The notes under the pieces were generated by a model. It saw nothing but the letters and a program-made list of their open reading frames with translations, was not told where the DNA came from and made no database searches. Shown one piece after another: positions 40,601 to 54,479 of a stretch of DNA of 64,000 nucleotides. The stretch covers positions 1,316,643-1,380,642 of the forward strand of contig JACAXG010000007.1 of NCBI GenBank assembly GCA_018881555.1, given 5' to 3'. Every line of letters starts with the position of its first letter. Within the stretch, counting starts at the first letter, position 1. Source of the DNA: Amblyornis subalaris (Eukaryota > Chordata > Aves > Passeriformes > Ptilonorhynchidae). The translations under genes and the position numbers were made by a program.

Positions 40601-42000
40601 GATGGTTATTCAAAATCATTGAATTTAGACTNGTCAGCCCTTTCAAAATATTATGTCCTTAAAGTTGATTTTTCGTGGTTTGTNTATGCTGGCTCTTCTC
40701 TTTTAGCTTCTTTACTCGTTTTAAATGTCAAAGCGTGGTGATTCCCCTCTGGAAAGTGTGCACGTGCCAAACATAATGCTCCTGGAACTGAGCATCCATC
40801 CAAGGCTGGGAGGGATGTTTCCTGGTGAAGCAGGAGTCAGACTCTGCTGNTGGAGAGTGCAGAGGGGAAGAGTGGAAGCCAAATCTGGTGTTTTGCTGTG
40901 TAGTGCCCAGGAAGATGAAGTTCAGTGATGGACACAAGTTCGTGTCTCTGCTTACTGCAGTCAGGGTGGTGAGGAGCCTGGCCCTGGAGGTTTCTGGTTG
41001 TTTCTGGCTCTGCCAGAGAAAGCAGCTGATGTGTGGGTGAAACAGAACTGCCAGCACTAGAAATGCCAATGTCCAGGAGTCGTGGTATGCCATGTAGTGC
41101 TAGAACTTAGGAGGAATTGTACCTGGAAGGCAGGCACCNGCTGTCACAACCTTGGCAAAAGGTTCTGAAAGAATTAGTAAAAAACAGGCATAAAGAACTT
41201 GCCTCGCTTCCTGTGAATGCAAAGTTAGGATAAAACTGAATGTGCTGAATGTGAATTCACAATCTTGAGCCTTGGGATTCCTCCTGTGCTGGTGCAGTCT
41301 GGGGCACGGGAAGTGGTCTGCAGTGGGAGCAGAGTTACATTTGGAACATCGGTTTTACATTGTGACCCGTTTGTATTTGTATTTAATGTTGTTGCTATGG
41401 TTGTAGCGAATTGCAGTAATTTTTGTCTCCTATGAAGCCCAAAATCTTTTGCTTTTGCCGATGCCTTTTTTCCTTTGGCATGAACAATACCACAGGTGGT
41501 CTAATGTGTGCAGTTTGATAAGGAGCTTTTCTGANGGAGTAGGTGCAAGAGGCAGAATTGCTGTCGTAGTCGGGCATGTTTTGCATGGCAGGTCAACATC
41601 TGGAAGACAAATATTTCAGCTGAAACCTACTCCTAATCTCGGGGTTTGTGTTGCTCCTTCTGCAAGTGCTACCTGTTCATTTATTAACCTTCTCTGCTGG
41701 AAACTCGGCCNCGCGTTTTCACCGGGGCTTTATGTGTTCTATGTTAAACCTTTCAAATGGTGTCATTCTTCCCCACAGACCTAAATCCAACAGCTCCAGA
41801 GCGCTGATGGGAGAAGGAGATGTGTGTTTTCTCTGTTAACTGGCCTGCCAAGGGCTGGGGGGATGAGGGGGAGAGAGCCCCTCTCTGTGTTTGCGTGGCA
41901 GGGCTCCAGCGAGAGCGCAGGTGTTGCGAGAGGAGGCAATGGCAACCAGATGACATTCCTTCCCCTTGAACTCGTGTGGAGCCATTGCTCAAACTGATTG

Positions 42001-42066
42001 TGGGCCCAGCAGTTGGACTGGATGATCTGAAAGGTTCGTTTCCAGCCTAAATGATTCTGTGATTCC
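42001..42066 (+). repeat. CR1 LINE 3' terminus, about 65 bp
   Basis: A short remnant reads TTGGACTGGATGATCTGAAA, then TTTCCAGCCTAAATGATTCT and GTGATTCC. This is the extreme CR1 3' end with its octamer. It lies on the + strand. Confidence 0.82.
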
Positions 42067-45000
42067 TTCCAACAAAATTGGAGGCTAGCGTGTTGTCTGC
42101 ATGTGCTTGTGTAAAATCCATGGCAGTAAAGCTTGGGTTCATCTCACTAAAAGATTAGGGGAGTGGGATCACTCTTGGCAACCATCGGGGAGACTCTAGA
42201 AGATGGTCCAGGCTTTATCCCAGGATTTATTCCAGCTGAGAGCTGAAGGACCTTTCTGAAGGGGCAGCTGATGTTAGGAGAGGCCCTAAGCACTTATATA
42301 AAGAAAGCGCCTTGAGGTGCATGGAAGGAATTGAGAAGAGCAACCCTTAATATATTGAGAAAAATATTTTATTGACTTGTGCAAATATATCCTGTTTGCA
42401 TAAATGGTTCTGGAAATGCTGCTGGTCTCTTCCTCTCATACCTCTGTGTGTGTGGGGCATGGCAGTGTGCTCTTAACCACACACCAAGGGATTTTTTTAT
42501 CTCCTTTACTAACACTGAGGAGAATTCACATCCCTGTTTGGTAAAACGGCTCTGCATCAGCCAAGTGTGGAAAGGGCTTTGATAACGTTCAAGGTGAAAC
42601 ACTTGTCAGCTCTCACTTTATCCAGGAACGGATTATCTGGGCTGTGGAATAATGAGGTCATGTCTTTCCTCCACACCGCTGGCAAGAGCTTCAGATTTCA
42701 CACAGGGGCAGCTGCTTACACCAAGCCTGCTCTGCTTAATGCCTTTAAAGCTACCCTGCTTCCCTGTCAGCGAGCTCTCCCCAAACTGAGGGTGTGAAAC
42801 GTGTTCACACGGCCTCGTTTGCAGTGCCTGTGAGGGGGGTTCGTGGCGCTTGGATCGCTGTCCTAGCCCAGAGTTGGCTGGGGGGGGATGTGGGAGCGCA
42901 GGGTGCAAGAAGCGGAGCGACCTGTGCGTTGCTGCTGCGGCTGCGGTGCAGGAATGTGGAGCAGGATCTGGCGGGTGGGGGGACCAAAGCCATGAAGCTC
43001 TGTCCTGGTGAGTGTCCCACCAACAGTGTAAATCTGCAGCTTTAATGCAGAGCTGTTGCACTGAGAGTGGCCATGGACGTGAAAGATCCCTAAAGCACAC
43101 AAGTTGTGGGTGTTAAAGCCTATGGGTGCTTAAGTAGATTAGCAAACAAACAAATCCTTTAATATTCTGGAATGCTTCCTCACCACCTAAGTAGGGATTA
43201 TTCCACCAAGCCAGCAAATTCTACCCTTCTACCTAGTGGAAAGTCTGCCTTTCAGATAGCTGTGCTCTGTAATAAGCCGTACTCTTAGGTTAAAAAAAAA
43301 AAGGAAAATCTGAAAGCATATTGAAAATGTCTATGTGGATTTCAAGAAAAGCACAAAAATGGTGAGGAGAGCTGTTAAAAATGTTCGAGACCCTGTGAAA
43401 ACTGAGGTTGCTGCAGTGCTGGCAGTAGCATATGTAGGATGCTACACCAGAAAGGTGGCTACAACAGAAAATGCTATCCTTATGCTATGTACCACTTTTT
43501 GTACAAATACGTGACACAACTCACCCACTGCTTTCCTCTGGCACTGTGAAAATCTTGGTTAAACTGTCAGCTTTCTATCTGAAACGTGCAGAAACAACCA
43601 GTTACCTTGGTCTGAGTCCACTTCCAGGCTTTCATCGTCTGCGATTTTGGTAAAAAGCCGCTTTTGTTAATGTGTAATGCCTCATAGTAACCGGTTACAC
43701 TTTTACTACAAAAGAGTGTTTTATTTTCCCGAGGGATGAATAGTAATCAAGGATCAGCTGGTAGTGCCAAGTGCCCTGATAACACAATTGGCTGCATACA
43801 GCTTTGTTAGGCCCCTTCCTGCGCTGGCTGGCCGGGGAGACTTAAGAGAAGATGTTGGGAGAGCTGTTCTTTACCTACTTGGCTGTGGGGGAGCTGAATT
43901 TTGGGATCACTTTGTCTGCTGGGTGAGGAGGTAAGCGCTGGCTTTGGAGCACATGAAGCCCGTACTGATTAAGGACAGCAAGGGGAGGGTGGGAGAGGAG
44001 GTAGATGGAGAAGATGCTTGAAAATAAACGTGTGAATTAGAAAAATTACCCTGGAATTCCTCACTGACTGATTTTAATGTGGAAGGGTGGGGGGGTTGGT
44101 GGAGCTGGAAGGAGGCAGAAAGTGGGAATTCTGATTCTAATCAGAGTAGGGGCTGATTTGTGTTATTTTGATGCTGATTTAGGTGAGCTGAAGGAGGGCT
44201 GCAGTCACCCTGGCTCCATGGTAGAAAGTGTCTCACTGCTAAGCACAAAGTGGAATCTGGCTTTGATGTCATTAACCCCATCAGCATTGGATTAGCAGAT
44301 GTATTTCTGGAGCTTGACTCTTTCAGGCACTTGAGGTGCATAGAAAGTGGCAGAGATTACTTGAGAAGAAAAGGTAAGACATAGATTCTCCTCTTCTGAA
44401 TTTTTCAGAAATTTAGTGTCTAGTAGTGCTAGCAAGAGGGAGGAGGGGAACTCTGCCCCTTTTCTCAATGAGAAGAGGAAAAGCTGGGCGAATAAAAATC
44501 TAAGGAAAAAATGGGAAGGAAGAGAAATTAGTAGAAAGCATGTGTGAAAAGTTTCCTCCTTTCTTCTAAGTCTTCTCATTGTTTATTTCTAAACTCCACA
44601 AGAAAAAACAATGAGATGGAGAAGAAGGAAAACTCACAGCAACAATAACAGGAAGAGCATCTTGGAGATGGCTTTGCACAAAGTCTTGCAGTCAGTTCTG
44701 TTAGGATTTAACTTAACCTGATTTTTTGAGAACAGTCCATATCCTTAATAAGTGCCCTATGTTTTTAAGCTGGATTTATCCTGTTGGAGTGTCCTGGGAG
44801 GAAGGGACACAGCCACAGAAGTTGAGCCCAAAATGTGCAGACTACTTTGAGATCCGATTAAGGAATAGAATATAGAAGTAAAGTTCTATGTTAGCTCTAA
44901 AATTCCACTGTTCCATCAAATAAGGATCCCCCCTCTTGACTTTGATAGTAGAGTGTGTATGGAAGGAAAACAATGATTGTTATGACTTGCTGAGACCCTC

Positions 45001-46766
45001 CAGTTGTACCACACTTGTCCTGTCTTAAGTGAGGTCTGGAAACAAAACTCACATCATAACCTCAGGTTTTTAATCTCTGCAGAACATAATTAACTATTTT
45101 GAAAGGGTGGTTGGAGGGTTAAGCTAGGAAGGACAAACTGGTAGTATAATAACCTCTATATTAAAAATAAAAAACCCCAACCAACCAACAGAGATGTAAC
45201 GTGTTATATAATCTCTGTTAAACTTGCTCTGGGAAACCCTCCAAGAGCCAGTGTCAGTCTCCATTTTGTACAAGTCTGTACATAACCTTTGTAAGAATTT
45301 GTGTGAAGCTGGGTGGGGAAACAGTGGAAGACAGAGTTAGAACAGAATGTAGCCTGACTGAAGCCTTCCTGCGACGGCGCATTCGGAGCAGGGACCGAGG
45401 GAGGTTTGCTCCTTCCTGGCCTCCCCACCAAGCCACCCCCTCAGCACAGGTGCTGTCAGCCCCTGTTAGTTGCTTACAGATACAGCAATGAATTTAATGA
45501 CTGCTAATAAATACTGTATATAATAAGAAGATAGGGGCTATGCCACAGAGCCATTTGTTTTCCAGGAGCTCAGTTGCTGCCTGTCTCACCAATGATTGTG
45601 TTCACTTACCTCCCAGCAGAGAATAACTTGGAACAAAGTGCTTTGGAGCATGGATACAGGGGAAAAGGTGCTGAAAACAGAGGAATTATAGTAATAAATC
45701 CTCTTGTGAAATGTGAAAGAAGCTTTTAGCACATTTTTGACAAAACACCAGTCTGACTGTATCGATCTACTCCTCCTGCTGAGCTCTTGTCAACTCCTGT
45801 TCTGTCCTTTCCACCTTCCTCCTTGTCTGGAACTTCTATCCTAGTCAGCTCTGCTTGTGACACCTTTGGAAGTCATCTCTCTCAATAAAGGTGTTGTTGT
45901 GCTGCTTCCTTCCCATTCCCTGCCAGGAGGGATTGTTTTCCTCTACACAATTCAGCAGTGCAGCCGCTGAAAATATTGATGATGTGGAGGTGATTTGGAA
46001 CATGGCAAGTTTCCTCAAACAAACAAGTAATGCAGTAACATTCATAAGCTTTGGCTCGGGTATCCTGTCATGAAATACACCAAGAAAATATTTTTTGATG
46101 TTTTTTTTATTTTAGTCTAAGCCTAGGTTTATAACAGCCAATATCTAAACTATCATTAATAGGAACAGTAGAGCTAGTTTAGCTGTTCCACAAGGAGCAA
46201 ATTTGGAATAAGCAGGCAATAATTCCACAGTTACTACATCTCTCACATTGACTTTACATCTTTATAAGCGCAAACTAATATACATATGGGTATCCTAGTA
46301 TGTAACAGCACGTGGAAAGAGGGATGTGATTTAGCAAATGCATGCCTTGGAAGTTCCCAACATCTCAGCTTGGTTTTCCTGACATNTTCCTTCCTTTCAA
46401 CCTCTCTTTTCTTTGCCCAGGGAAGTTATAGGACAGGAATTCTCCCTTCCGGCCTTAGAAAGAACTCTCTCAGCAAACGATTCTTTCTATGTCTTCCTAA
46501 GAGGTGCTGAGCACTTCTACTTTATAGCAATTGGCACCCTGGAAAATTAAGTCTGCAGGAGCTAATGAGTCTAAAGGAGTGTTTGTAATTGACTCAAAGT
46601 TGTTGTTTTTTCATGTGGCAAGTTTTAAAAAAACAGCAAATAGTTTTGAAAGGTAACTCTTGACACCAGTCCAGCTCCAAAAATGTTGTTTTCCATTTAC
46701 TTCCCATGTTTCACACTGTTTGTGTGTGATGAAATATGAGTAGTGCTACTGCTGAGCTGCTGTGCT

Positions 46767-46861
46767 CTTGTAGACTTGTGGTGAGAGATCTTTTCCATGT
46801 CTTTTCAACCATAAAAGAGTAAAAGAAAGGTGTGGTCTGGGTTTGTTTGTTTTTTCCCCTG
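46767..46861 (+). repeat. Dispersed duplicate, copy A (pair with 48494-48582)
   Basis: About 90 bases are shared in direct orientation with 48494-48582. The pair includes the identical block TAAAAGAGTAAAAGAAAGGT and the flanking GGTTTGTTTGTTTT and CCCCTG. Similarity fades outside these bounds. I cannot match it to a repeat family. It could be part of an unrecognised low-copy transposable element or an old local duplication. Confidence 0.8.
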
Positions 46862-48493
46862 TACAATAGCTGCAGCAAAGACTCAGAATATGGTAAAATG
46901 TACTGAAAACTGCATCTTAGGTGCATAAGGTGTAAACTTTCTGGAAGTGGGACATTTGGAGGAGAATTAGAAAAGTCATGTNGGTTTGCTATGAGGACGG
47001 AGTGGTGTTTGAGTTTTAACAGATTGATGTTTAGGTTTTGATAATTGCCCTCTGCAGAGCTGAAATCCAGCCAGGTGGTGACAGCTATTTCACTGCTTTG
47101 AGAGGTATGCACATGAATAAGAGCTGAGCAGTTGACCTCAATATTTGCTGCAGCTGAAGATGACCTTTCTTGAATACTCTGAGGTCTCTGTCTGGCCTTC
47201 CATGTGGAAAAGACTAGAACTCACTAGGGAATTGTTGTCAGGGATTGTTTTTTTTCTTTTACTTAATAAACAGGACTGGGAATTGCTGCCAACACTGAGT
47301 TCAGCCAGGCAATGATGTCCACTGTTCTAAGCTAATATCAAATGTGTTTTTTGTTTTTCCAATGGGCACACTTGGCATTCTTACCTTTATTCAGATGCTT
47401 CTTTTAGGCTGTAGGATTCTTTTAGGGTTATACCGCTGTAAATCTATGGAAAGAGCTGTAAGCACCAGCAGTCCCTCCCTTGGGAATGCTTTGGTGTTAC
47501 ATTGCTGCTCCAAGAAATGTCACCTTGCAGCAGCATCACTGCAGAGTTGTGGAAGGTTAGTGGGAAGGCTACTTTAGGTGGAAATTCCATTTTCTGCATA
47601 AATTGCAAAACAACAGAACGTGGTAGGCAATAGATACAGGATCCTGACTAGGCCTTGAGCTACTTTAAACAGGGTATGTTTCAGTAGTAGATGTGGTCTT
47701 TGTGCATTGAAATTCTTTGGCTTCTCAAGAACAGCGTGTTTAAGTATCAGAGAAAGAAACAAGAATCACAGGAGTGGTTTCAAAATGAGAGTTGTTGAGG
47801 GAATCTCAAAGAGGGACCACCCCCCCAACACACACACAAACACAGTTTCTGGTGTCACAACCTCCCCGTGTTAAGTGTGTCTGTACATGTCCTCCTGGGT
47901 GAGAGCCAGCAGGAGAGGCAGTGCAAGCCTTCCCGATGGTTTGTGTGGAATTAGAGCAGCCTGTCTCCCACCATGATGGAAATGAGAGGGGTTTTCATCA
48001 GCAGCATGACAGTATGTGCATGGGCATGTGTGTTTTCTGTTCTTCCCTGTCAAGGGTTTTCCCAGTACTTTTTGGTGGGAGAAATCTGACCTTTTCAACC
48101 CAAAAGTTCTTGAGGGATAATATTTTTTTATTCTGTCTCCAAAATATCAGTCTCCTGACTTCCTCAATCTCAGACAAAACCCAGGATGACTTTGATTTCC
48201 CCAGGAACAGAATCTGGCCCTGGACACTGAATATTCCTTGGCAGGTGGTTGTTGTTGTTACTATGAAGCAAAATTCTAAGATGTGACTGGCAAGCTCTTC
48301 TAGAGTACAGCAAACCACATCAGACATGCAGGAGGTGTCTTGGCAATTTGTACTTGAATTGCCAAATGCAGAGCAGAATCTGTCAGAGAAGTAAGACCCA
48401 GAAAAATGGGAAAAGGATGAAAAAATACAGGTTAATAGCAAATTATAGCTTATCATTCTCTTGTTGGGATGCAGCAAAGTGATGTCACTGTAG

Positions 48494-48582
48494 TCTNGTA
48501 GAGTTGTGGTAAGAGATTTATCTTTTCAGCCGTAAAAGAGTAAAAGAAAGGTGTGGGGCTGGTTTGTTTGTTTTCTCCCCTG
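48494..48582 (+). repeat. Dispersed duplicate, copy B (pair with 46767-46861)
   Basis: This is the second copy of the direct repeat, about 1.7 kb from the first. Relative to copy A it lacks several bases around the TTTTCCATGTCTTTTC part and carries one N at about 48497. Divergence of the two copies is modest. Confidence 0.8.
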
Positions 48583-50548
48583 AGAAGTCAAAATTTATAA
48601 GTACTGAAGTGGTTGATGCTGCAGCCAGAAATCCATGTGGCTCCTGTGGCATGTTCCTTTTCCTGAAGCCAGTTTCTGGTCTGAAAGCAATGACAGCTCC
48701 CAAGCTACTGGAGAACTGGGTCTCCAGATACACACTTTCTTAGCGTCAGTTGGGACCATACACATGTACGAAGGCTCAGGGGAAGAAGCTGCCATGAAAA
48801 TAAAATTGCTTGTTGCAAACTTCTCTTCAAGGTGTCCATGGAAAAACTTCCTCCCTGTTTGCTTTTACCTGTTAAAATCTNGCTGAGATGCCTTTTGACT
48901 GGTAAAGCAGAACCAAGAACGTGACACGGACGTGAAGCTACTGCTTCTCCACAGAAGCTGCNGCAGCCGTGGAGGGAACCTAAACTTTGGTTGTTGACAC
49001 ACTGTTCTTGAGAACGACAGGAGAGATTGTGTTCATTAGGCCAACCCCATCATTCTTGCTAAAAGCAGGCTCAGGTTTCCATGTATATTTTCAAATCAAA
49101 TTAGAAACGCTGCTCCTGAGACCTCCTTCAGCTGACAGTGACGGATTGCACAACCTGATAAACAGGAGGCATTCCTGGAGCTGTGCTAACACCCGAGTCG
49201 CCACAAGTGCTCAGATAATAAAAACATGCACAGAGAGGTGTATTTCAATTAGCAGAGAGCTTTTCCTCTCCCCCCAGTAAAGGAGCCCACTCCTGGGGAG
49301 NGGCCACTTCTCCAGCAGAAATGGGAAAAGTTTGTTTCTGTGCAAGGAATTGTGTCTCGGTGGATGGTAAAAGGCAGTTTGTTTANCATTAAGACAGGAG
49401 ACAAGGAGTTGCAGAAAACATCATTTATGATAGATGTGAATAAGTTATTATTGGTATTCAGCAACAATGACAGCTTTCCTTTTTCACAAAGCTGTTTATA
49501 CAGGCNGATGAAGTAATATTAGCTAAAATAGTTAACAATTAATACAAAGTAATGAAGACATAGTAGCTTAGCAGAGTATCTTGTGCATGTGCAGACAACT
49601 CGTGTAGCAGCTAAACATGAGGGCTACATAGACAGTTTTCCAAGGAAGATTAAACTTGACCAGAAAACAAATAACTATGAATACCTGGAGGAGAAGTGTA
49701 AAGGTACCAGTTGCCTGTATGGTAAATGAGTAGTGGGAAATGAAGAGACTTGCTGTGGCCTACCCTTAGGAGAGCGAAGTTTTGCCTCTGGTTACCCGAG
49801 GAAAACACCGGTTTCTTTGATACAATGCAAGAGCTGGGGAAGGGAAAGTGTGTTCTCAGTCTCTCAACCTATTTTACAGACCCGGGCATTTTCTTTCTGT
49901 TTAATTTGTGCTGAATTTGGGCACGGACCAAACCCCTCTCTCTGCAGCGTTTGTGCTTTGATTCCACGTTCAAATGTTCGTGAGGCAGGTTCACGTCGAA
50001 GTTCGTCCCTTTGTTCTCAGAGGTTTGCCTGGCTGCTGCCTTTTACTGTCTCTAAGAAAAACTGATGTTATCTCCTGAAGTGAAAACTACAGGTTCTATT
50101 TGTAACTGAGGATTTCCTGTGTGCCTTTCCCCAGCCCGCGCAGTGACAGCAGAGAGGTGGCGGCGCTCTGTGCTTCTTCAGAGAGCTTAGGGAGCAGTCC
50201 CTGCACAGAAGCTGAAGAAATCCCCAGCTACCGGTGCCTTTGATCTCAGATAAAGGTCAACCTGTCTGGTAGAAAGTGTGATGGGAAATGCTACCACATC
50301 AGCCTTCACTTTCTCTTCCTTACCCTGAAGTGATTCACTGTACCTGTCAGGGTATGCCTTCACCACGGCACCGATGGCNTTTTCTTCGGCTCTTGGGAGC
50401 AGCTTTATTCATCTCGTGCACCAGCTTGAGCCAGGGCAGCCAAGATTTCATGTGAGCTGCTAAGAAACTGCCCACAGCACTTATTAGCACAGCAGTGTTC
50501 CATAGCTATTATTGGATTTTGTTGGTTTGTTGTTTTTTTTTTTTTAAA

Positions 50549-50798
50549 TCATAGGATTTTTAGGTTAGAAAATACATTTAAGATCATTGAGCCCAGCTAT
50601 CAATCCAGCACTGCCAAGTCACCACTAAACCATGTCCCCAGCTGCCACATCTACAAGCCTTTAAATCCCTCCAGGGTTGGTGACTCAACCAGCTCCCTGG
50701 GCAGCCTGTTCCAATGCTTTCGGTGAAGAAATTTTTCCTGATATCCAATCTAAACCTCCACTGGTGCAACTTGAGGCCATTTCCACTTGTCTTGTAGT
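50549..50798 (-). repeat. CR1 LINE fragment, about 250 bp, minus strand
   Basis: The + strand reads as the reverse complement of a CR1 3' region: ATCATAGGATTTTTAGGTTA, AAGATCATTGAGCCCAGC, CACTGCCAAGTCACCACTAA, GGGCAGCCTGTTCCAATGCT, GAAGAAATTTTTCCTGATAT and TTGAGGCCATTTCC. This belongs to a different CR1 subfamily from the other copies in the window. It lies about 2 kb upstream of the SPRY1 CpG island. A run of T precedes it. Confidence 0.93.
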
Positions 50799-53269
50799 AT
50801 ATATAGGCCTACTGATGTGTTAAAAAATTAGTTATGCTGGTCTTATCCCAACCAGCACAGAGTTTCTGAGCCTGTTCGAGCACNAACACCTACAAAGTTC
50901 CACCTGGCACAACCTCACAGTCGCTGACACACAAAGCTTTGGGGAGCTGCAGGTTCCAGTTGTTTCTCCTGACACCACCTCTGCAAGATCATCACTGGCG
51001 AGGGAAGCACCTGACTTACACATGCTACAGGTAAGACTGGCACAACAATTTGGTTTATAATTTCGTTATAAATGCTAATGGAGGGGTGTGTTTAATTGCT
51101 TTCGAATTCCTCTGTAACTTTAGAAACGTTGTTGTAGCTCTGAAGATTGGTTATCCAATTGGTCAGCCATAAGGTGTGTCAGCCCTCTTCCAAAGTGCCA
51201 GTTTATTCTCCAGAACTAGCTCTCCTTTCCCTAAGCAAAACATCTCACTGCTATAATTTCCAGGAATAATCTAATGAGATGGGCTTGTGTGAGGTGCAGG
51301 AATGTTTGCTTGAGTCCATGGAGAGCCTCCTGATATCACTGGAGGGTTTTCCCTTCTTTCATTGAGGTATTAATTTGGGTGCCAGTAAACACCTGCCAGT
51401 ATTTTTGGGTATTTGACTGACCCATTTAAGCCCAGTATTATGTCTCTACAATCAAGCTCTTACACTTGGTGTAGCTTTTTTGAGGTGGTACTGGCTTTAG
51501 AGAGGTGAAAGGAAAGATGTTGAGGTGTTTTTATGGTAGTATCCTAGGAAAAATGCATACGGACTTCTGTGAGAAGAGAGCCCTGATACCTCCAAAGGCT
51601 CAAAGATGGATTTGCACTACTAAGACTACTCTGCAGGAGTAGTTTTTTTCATGTTCTTAGTCATTTTGGTTGGATTTTTTGTTAATTTGAACTCTCATAG
51701 GTTCAGATGGATTTCACTGAAAATGCTTTTGTACTTTGTGTTCGAGGTGTGTCTGAGAATGCTTTTGTGAGCAACTATGTTTTCTAGATCCCCCAGCAAT
51801 ATTAATGCTGAATTGGAATATTTTTATTCCATGCCAAAGATTTTTATGCCTTTGTTTGTCCTTTGAGCCTCTGTAATTGGAAGATGGTATTCATGGTTTG
51901 TCTCTATCAGCAATCTATTAATTACAAACTCAGAGTATTAGAAGTCATATTATTACTAGTACTAGTATCTTACTATTCAGTATAGAACCTCTAATGCACA
52001 AAGATTTTATTTCATAGAGACATAGGTGGTTGAGGTAAAGTTTGTGTATAATGATGAAAATTTCAAAAATGCAGTTTAGGTATTTTCTTTCCAAGTTTAG
52101 TGAAGTTTAATGAAAAACAACTGTCCTACATCCACAAGTGTGAGCTGGGAGGACAGACTTGTCACCGAGTACCGCCTTTGTGCTGGTGTGTTCCTGTTTG
52201 TAGGGATTGTTTGCTTTTGGATGAATGTTCCTGCTAAGCAGCTCCACGTATTCTTAGCACATATTTCTTTTCTTTGGGGCAAAAGGTGGGAGAATATGTT
52301 TTTTTCATGAATGAGATTGTTATTATGTTTCAGATAAACTTAGGGCTGCAGTGATGTTTAGCCAAGTACTGGAAGTCTTAACTATTCCAATACTTTGCAT
52401 GTTGTTATGAAATAATTCTCAGAATTTTGATGTCCTTTACATCACTTTCCCATGTTCTTTTGGTTGCCTGTTAAAATACTCCACTCACTTAAAAAACCAA
52501 ACCAAACTAAAACCCACATACATCAAAGATAATATCTGGCCGTGAAACGGCTTGCAAGGCATCCCTGTATCTCTTCAGCATCGTAGCAGAGATGCAGTGG
52601 TAAGCTTTGGATGGGACTTTGCCGAGGCTGGGCTGCAAAGGCGGGAGAGACAACCGGGTCAAAAACCCGTATCATCTCGTGGTGCTGCAGTGCCAGCTGT
52701 AAAACGGTGGGAAGAGCCGCTTCCTATCTCATGGCAGGATGACAAGAGTGAATGGTTCCCGAGGTCCTCAGCTGCCTCTGCAATGGGCTGAACGCAGCAG
52801 AAAATACCTCGTGAATATAAACGAATGGCTGTTCCACTTGGCTTGAAATGCGCTGATGGTAAAAGACAGACGCGAATCTCTCCGTAACGCTGTCNGAGGA
52901 GCGTGGCACAACTTTAGCCCTTCAGCATAGCCCCGTGCCCGGCGGAGCCGCGGCGGCAGCGCGGCCCCGGCTCTGCCCGCCCGGCCGAGCGCAGGCGAGG
53001 GCAGGGTGTGCGGACCGGGCACCTCCGAGCTCCGCCGGGCCGGGGCCGGGCCGAGCCCCGGGGCGCTCCGGCCGCCCCTCCGCGCTCCCTCTGCCGGCCG
53101 GGCCGCGGGGCCGGAGAGGGGCAGGTTCTCCCTGCCTGCCGGCCCGCGGAGCGGCGGTGCCCGCGCGGGAGCGGCTCCCGGCGGGAGGGCGGGGAATCCA
53201 CGCCGGGATTTCGGTGGCACGCTGACATCAGGGGGGCGCGGCCGGCGGCGGGCGGGGGCTGCGCGCTGA

Positions 53270-53399
53270 AAGGCGGCGGGGCGCGGCCCGAGTCACTCCG
53301 GAACGGCGGCGGGGCAGCGCGGAGCGGCTGCCGGCACTGCCCGGGCTGGATCCGCGCCGCCAATGTGCCGCGGGAGGCGGGCGCTCACCCCGGCCCTAG
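53270..53399 (+). other. SPRY1: Candidate SPRY1 5' non-coding exon A (end precise, start approximate)
   Basis: A strong splice donor, CCCTAG then GTAAGC, places an exon end at 53399 in the densest part of the CpG island. It can join the SPRY1 acceptor before 57260. The start is not visible and 53270 is a placeholder. The exon contains an ATG at 53363 which, when spliced, opens a frame overlapping the SPRY1 start (see findings). Confidence 0.5.
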
Positions 53400-54479
53400 G
53401 TAAGCCCGGGCGGCGCTGGCCGCGCCGCGCTCCCCCATCCTCCCGCCGGGGCAGGTGCGGGCGGGCGCCGAGGGGCTCCCGCGCCGGGCTGGGGCGGCCG
53501 CGCTGCGGGGCGGGCGGGAGGTGCGGGCGAGCCGCGCTCGCTGCTGCGCCGTGCGGGCTGCGGGGCAGCGGGCGGGAGCGCCGGGGCTCGGCTCCCCGGG
53601 CGAGCAGCGCTGAGCTGGGCGCGATTCGCTGCTCACAGAGAACCTCCGGGTCGGTGCTCGCCCGTCCCGCCCGACGCGGGGTCTCCGGCGCGNCGCGACG
53701 CTCTCGATAGCGAGGAGCCTGCGGAGAGCTCGGTGCCAGACTGCGGCGTGCGGGGCCGCCTCTGCCCCGAGCCTGTCACTCGGCCCCCGGCAGCGACAGC
53801 CAGCACATGGCTGTGTGCAGGGAGCTCGCAGGGCCATGGCACTGCGCTGNCTCTGGCTTCCTTCGCAGTTCGCTGGGCTCTGCCTGGAGAGCCAGAGCCG
53901 CTTCATGATTGCTTTAAAAAGAAAATAAAACAAACAAAAAAAAATTCAAAACGCAAAGAAAAACCCCAACCAAATCTTTCGCACCAGGGGTTGTGGTTGC
54001 ACTTTGCCAGACGGGACTTGCGGCAAGGACCATGCGGTGAAGCCGAGCGCCGGAGCGGGACCGCAGCCCTGCACTCTGCGATCGAGAAGGGAAATAACAA
54101 ACAGCCGGAGCAGGAGCCGCTCACCCGCCGCCTCTTCCCGGAGACCTGCATCGCCACAGCCCCGCTGCCTGCCGCAGCCTGCAGCCGCCTGAGGCTCGAT
54201 CCAGACACTCTGTTCTGCAGGAAGGGCTGGATTTGCTCCCCGTCGCCTCTGGACCGAGAGAGCCGCGGCCGAAGGAGAGCGCCNCTTGCCTGGGCGGCGC
54301 GGCCCGCTGCATGCTGACCCCCGGGAGAGGGGGGCTGCGGCGGGCAGCACAGCGGGGCTCCCCTCCGCTGGCCCAGTAGGACGTGGAGATCGGCGAGCGA
54401 GGGCTGTGCGGGGACGAGGAGCGCAGCCCGCCGGCCTTCCCCGCCCCGGGGGCCGGGAGGGCGAGGAGCCGGGGCCGCG

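Larger units (their letters stand above)
37601..52900. other. AFG2A-SPRY1 intergenic region
   Basis: About 15 kb between the AFG2A polyadenylation signal and the SPRY1 CpG island. I recognise two CR1 remnants (about 42001-42066 and 50549-50798), a duplicated segment (46767-46861 and 48494-48582), and a small GC-rich spot near 42830-42990. No protein-coding exon, tRNA or other RNA gene is recognisable. Open frames up to about 160 codons occur but have no recognisable homology. Enhancers of SPRY1 are expected in such a gap but cannot be located by eye. Confidence 0.8.
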
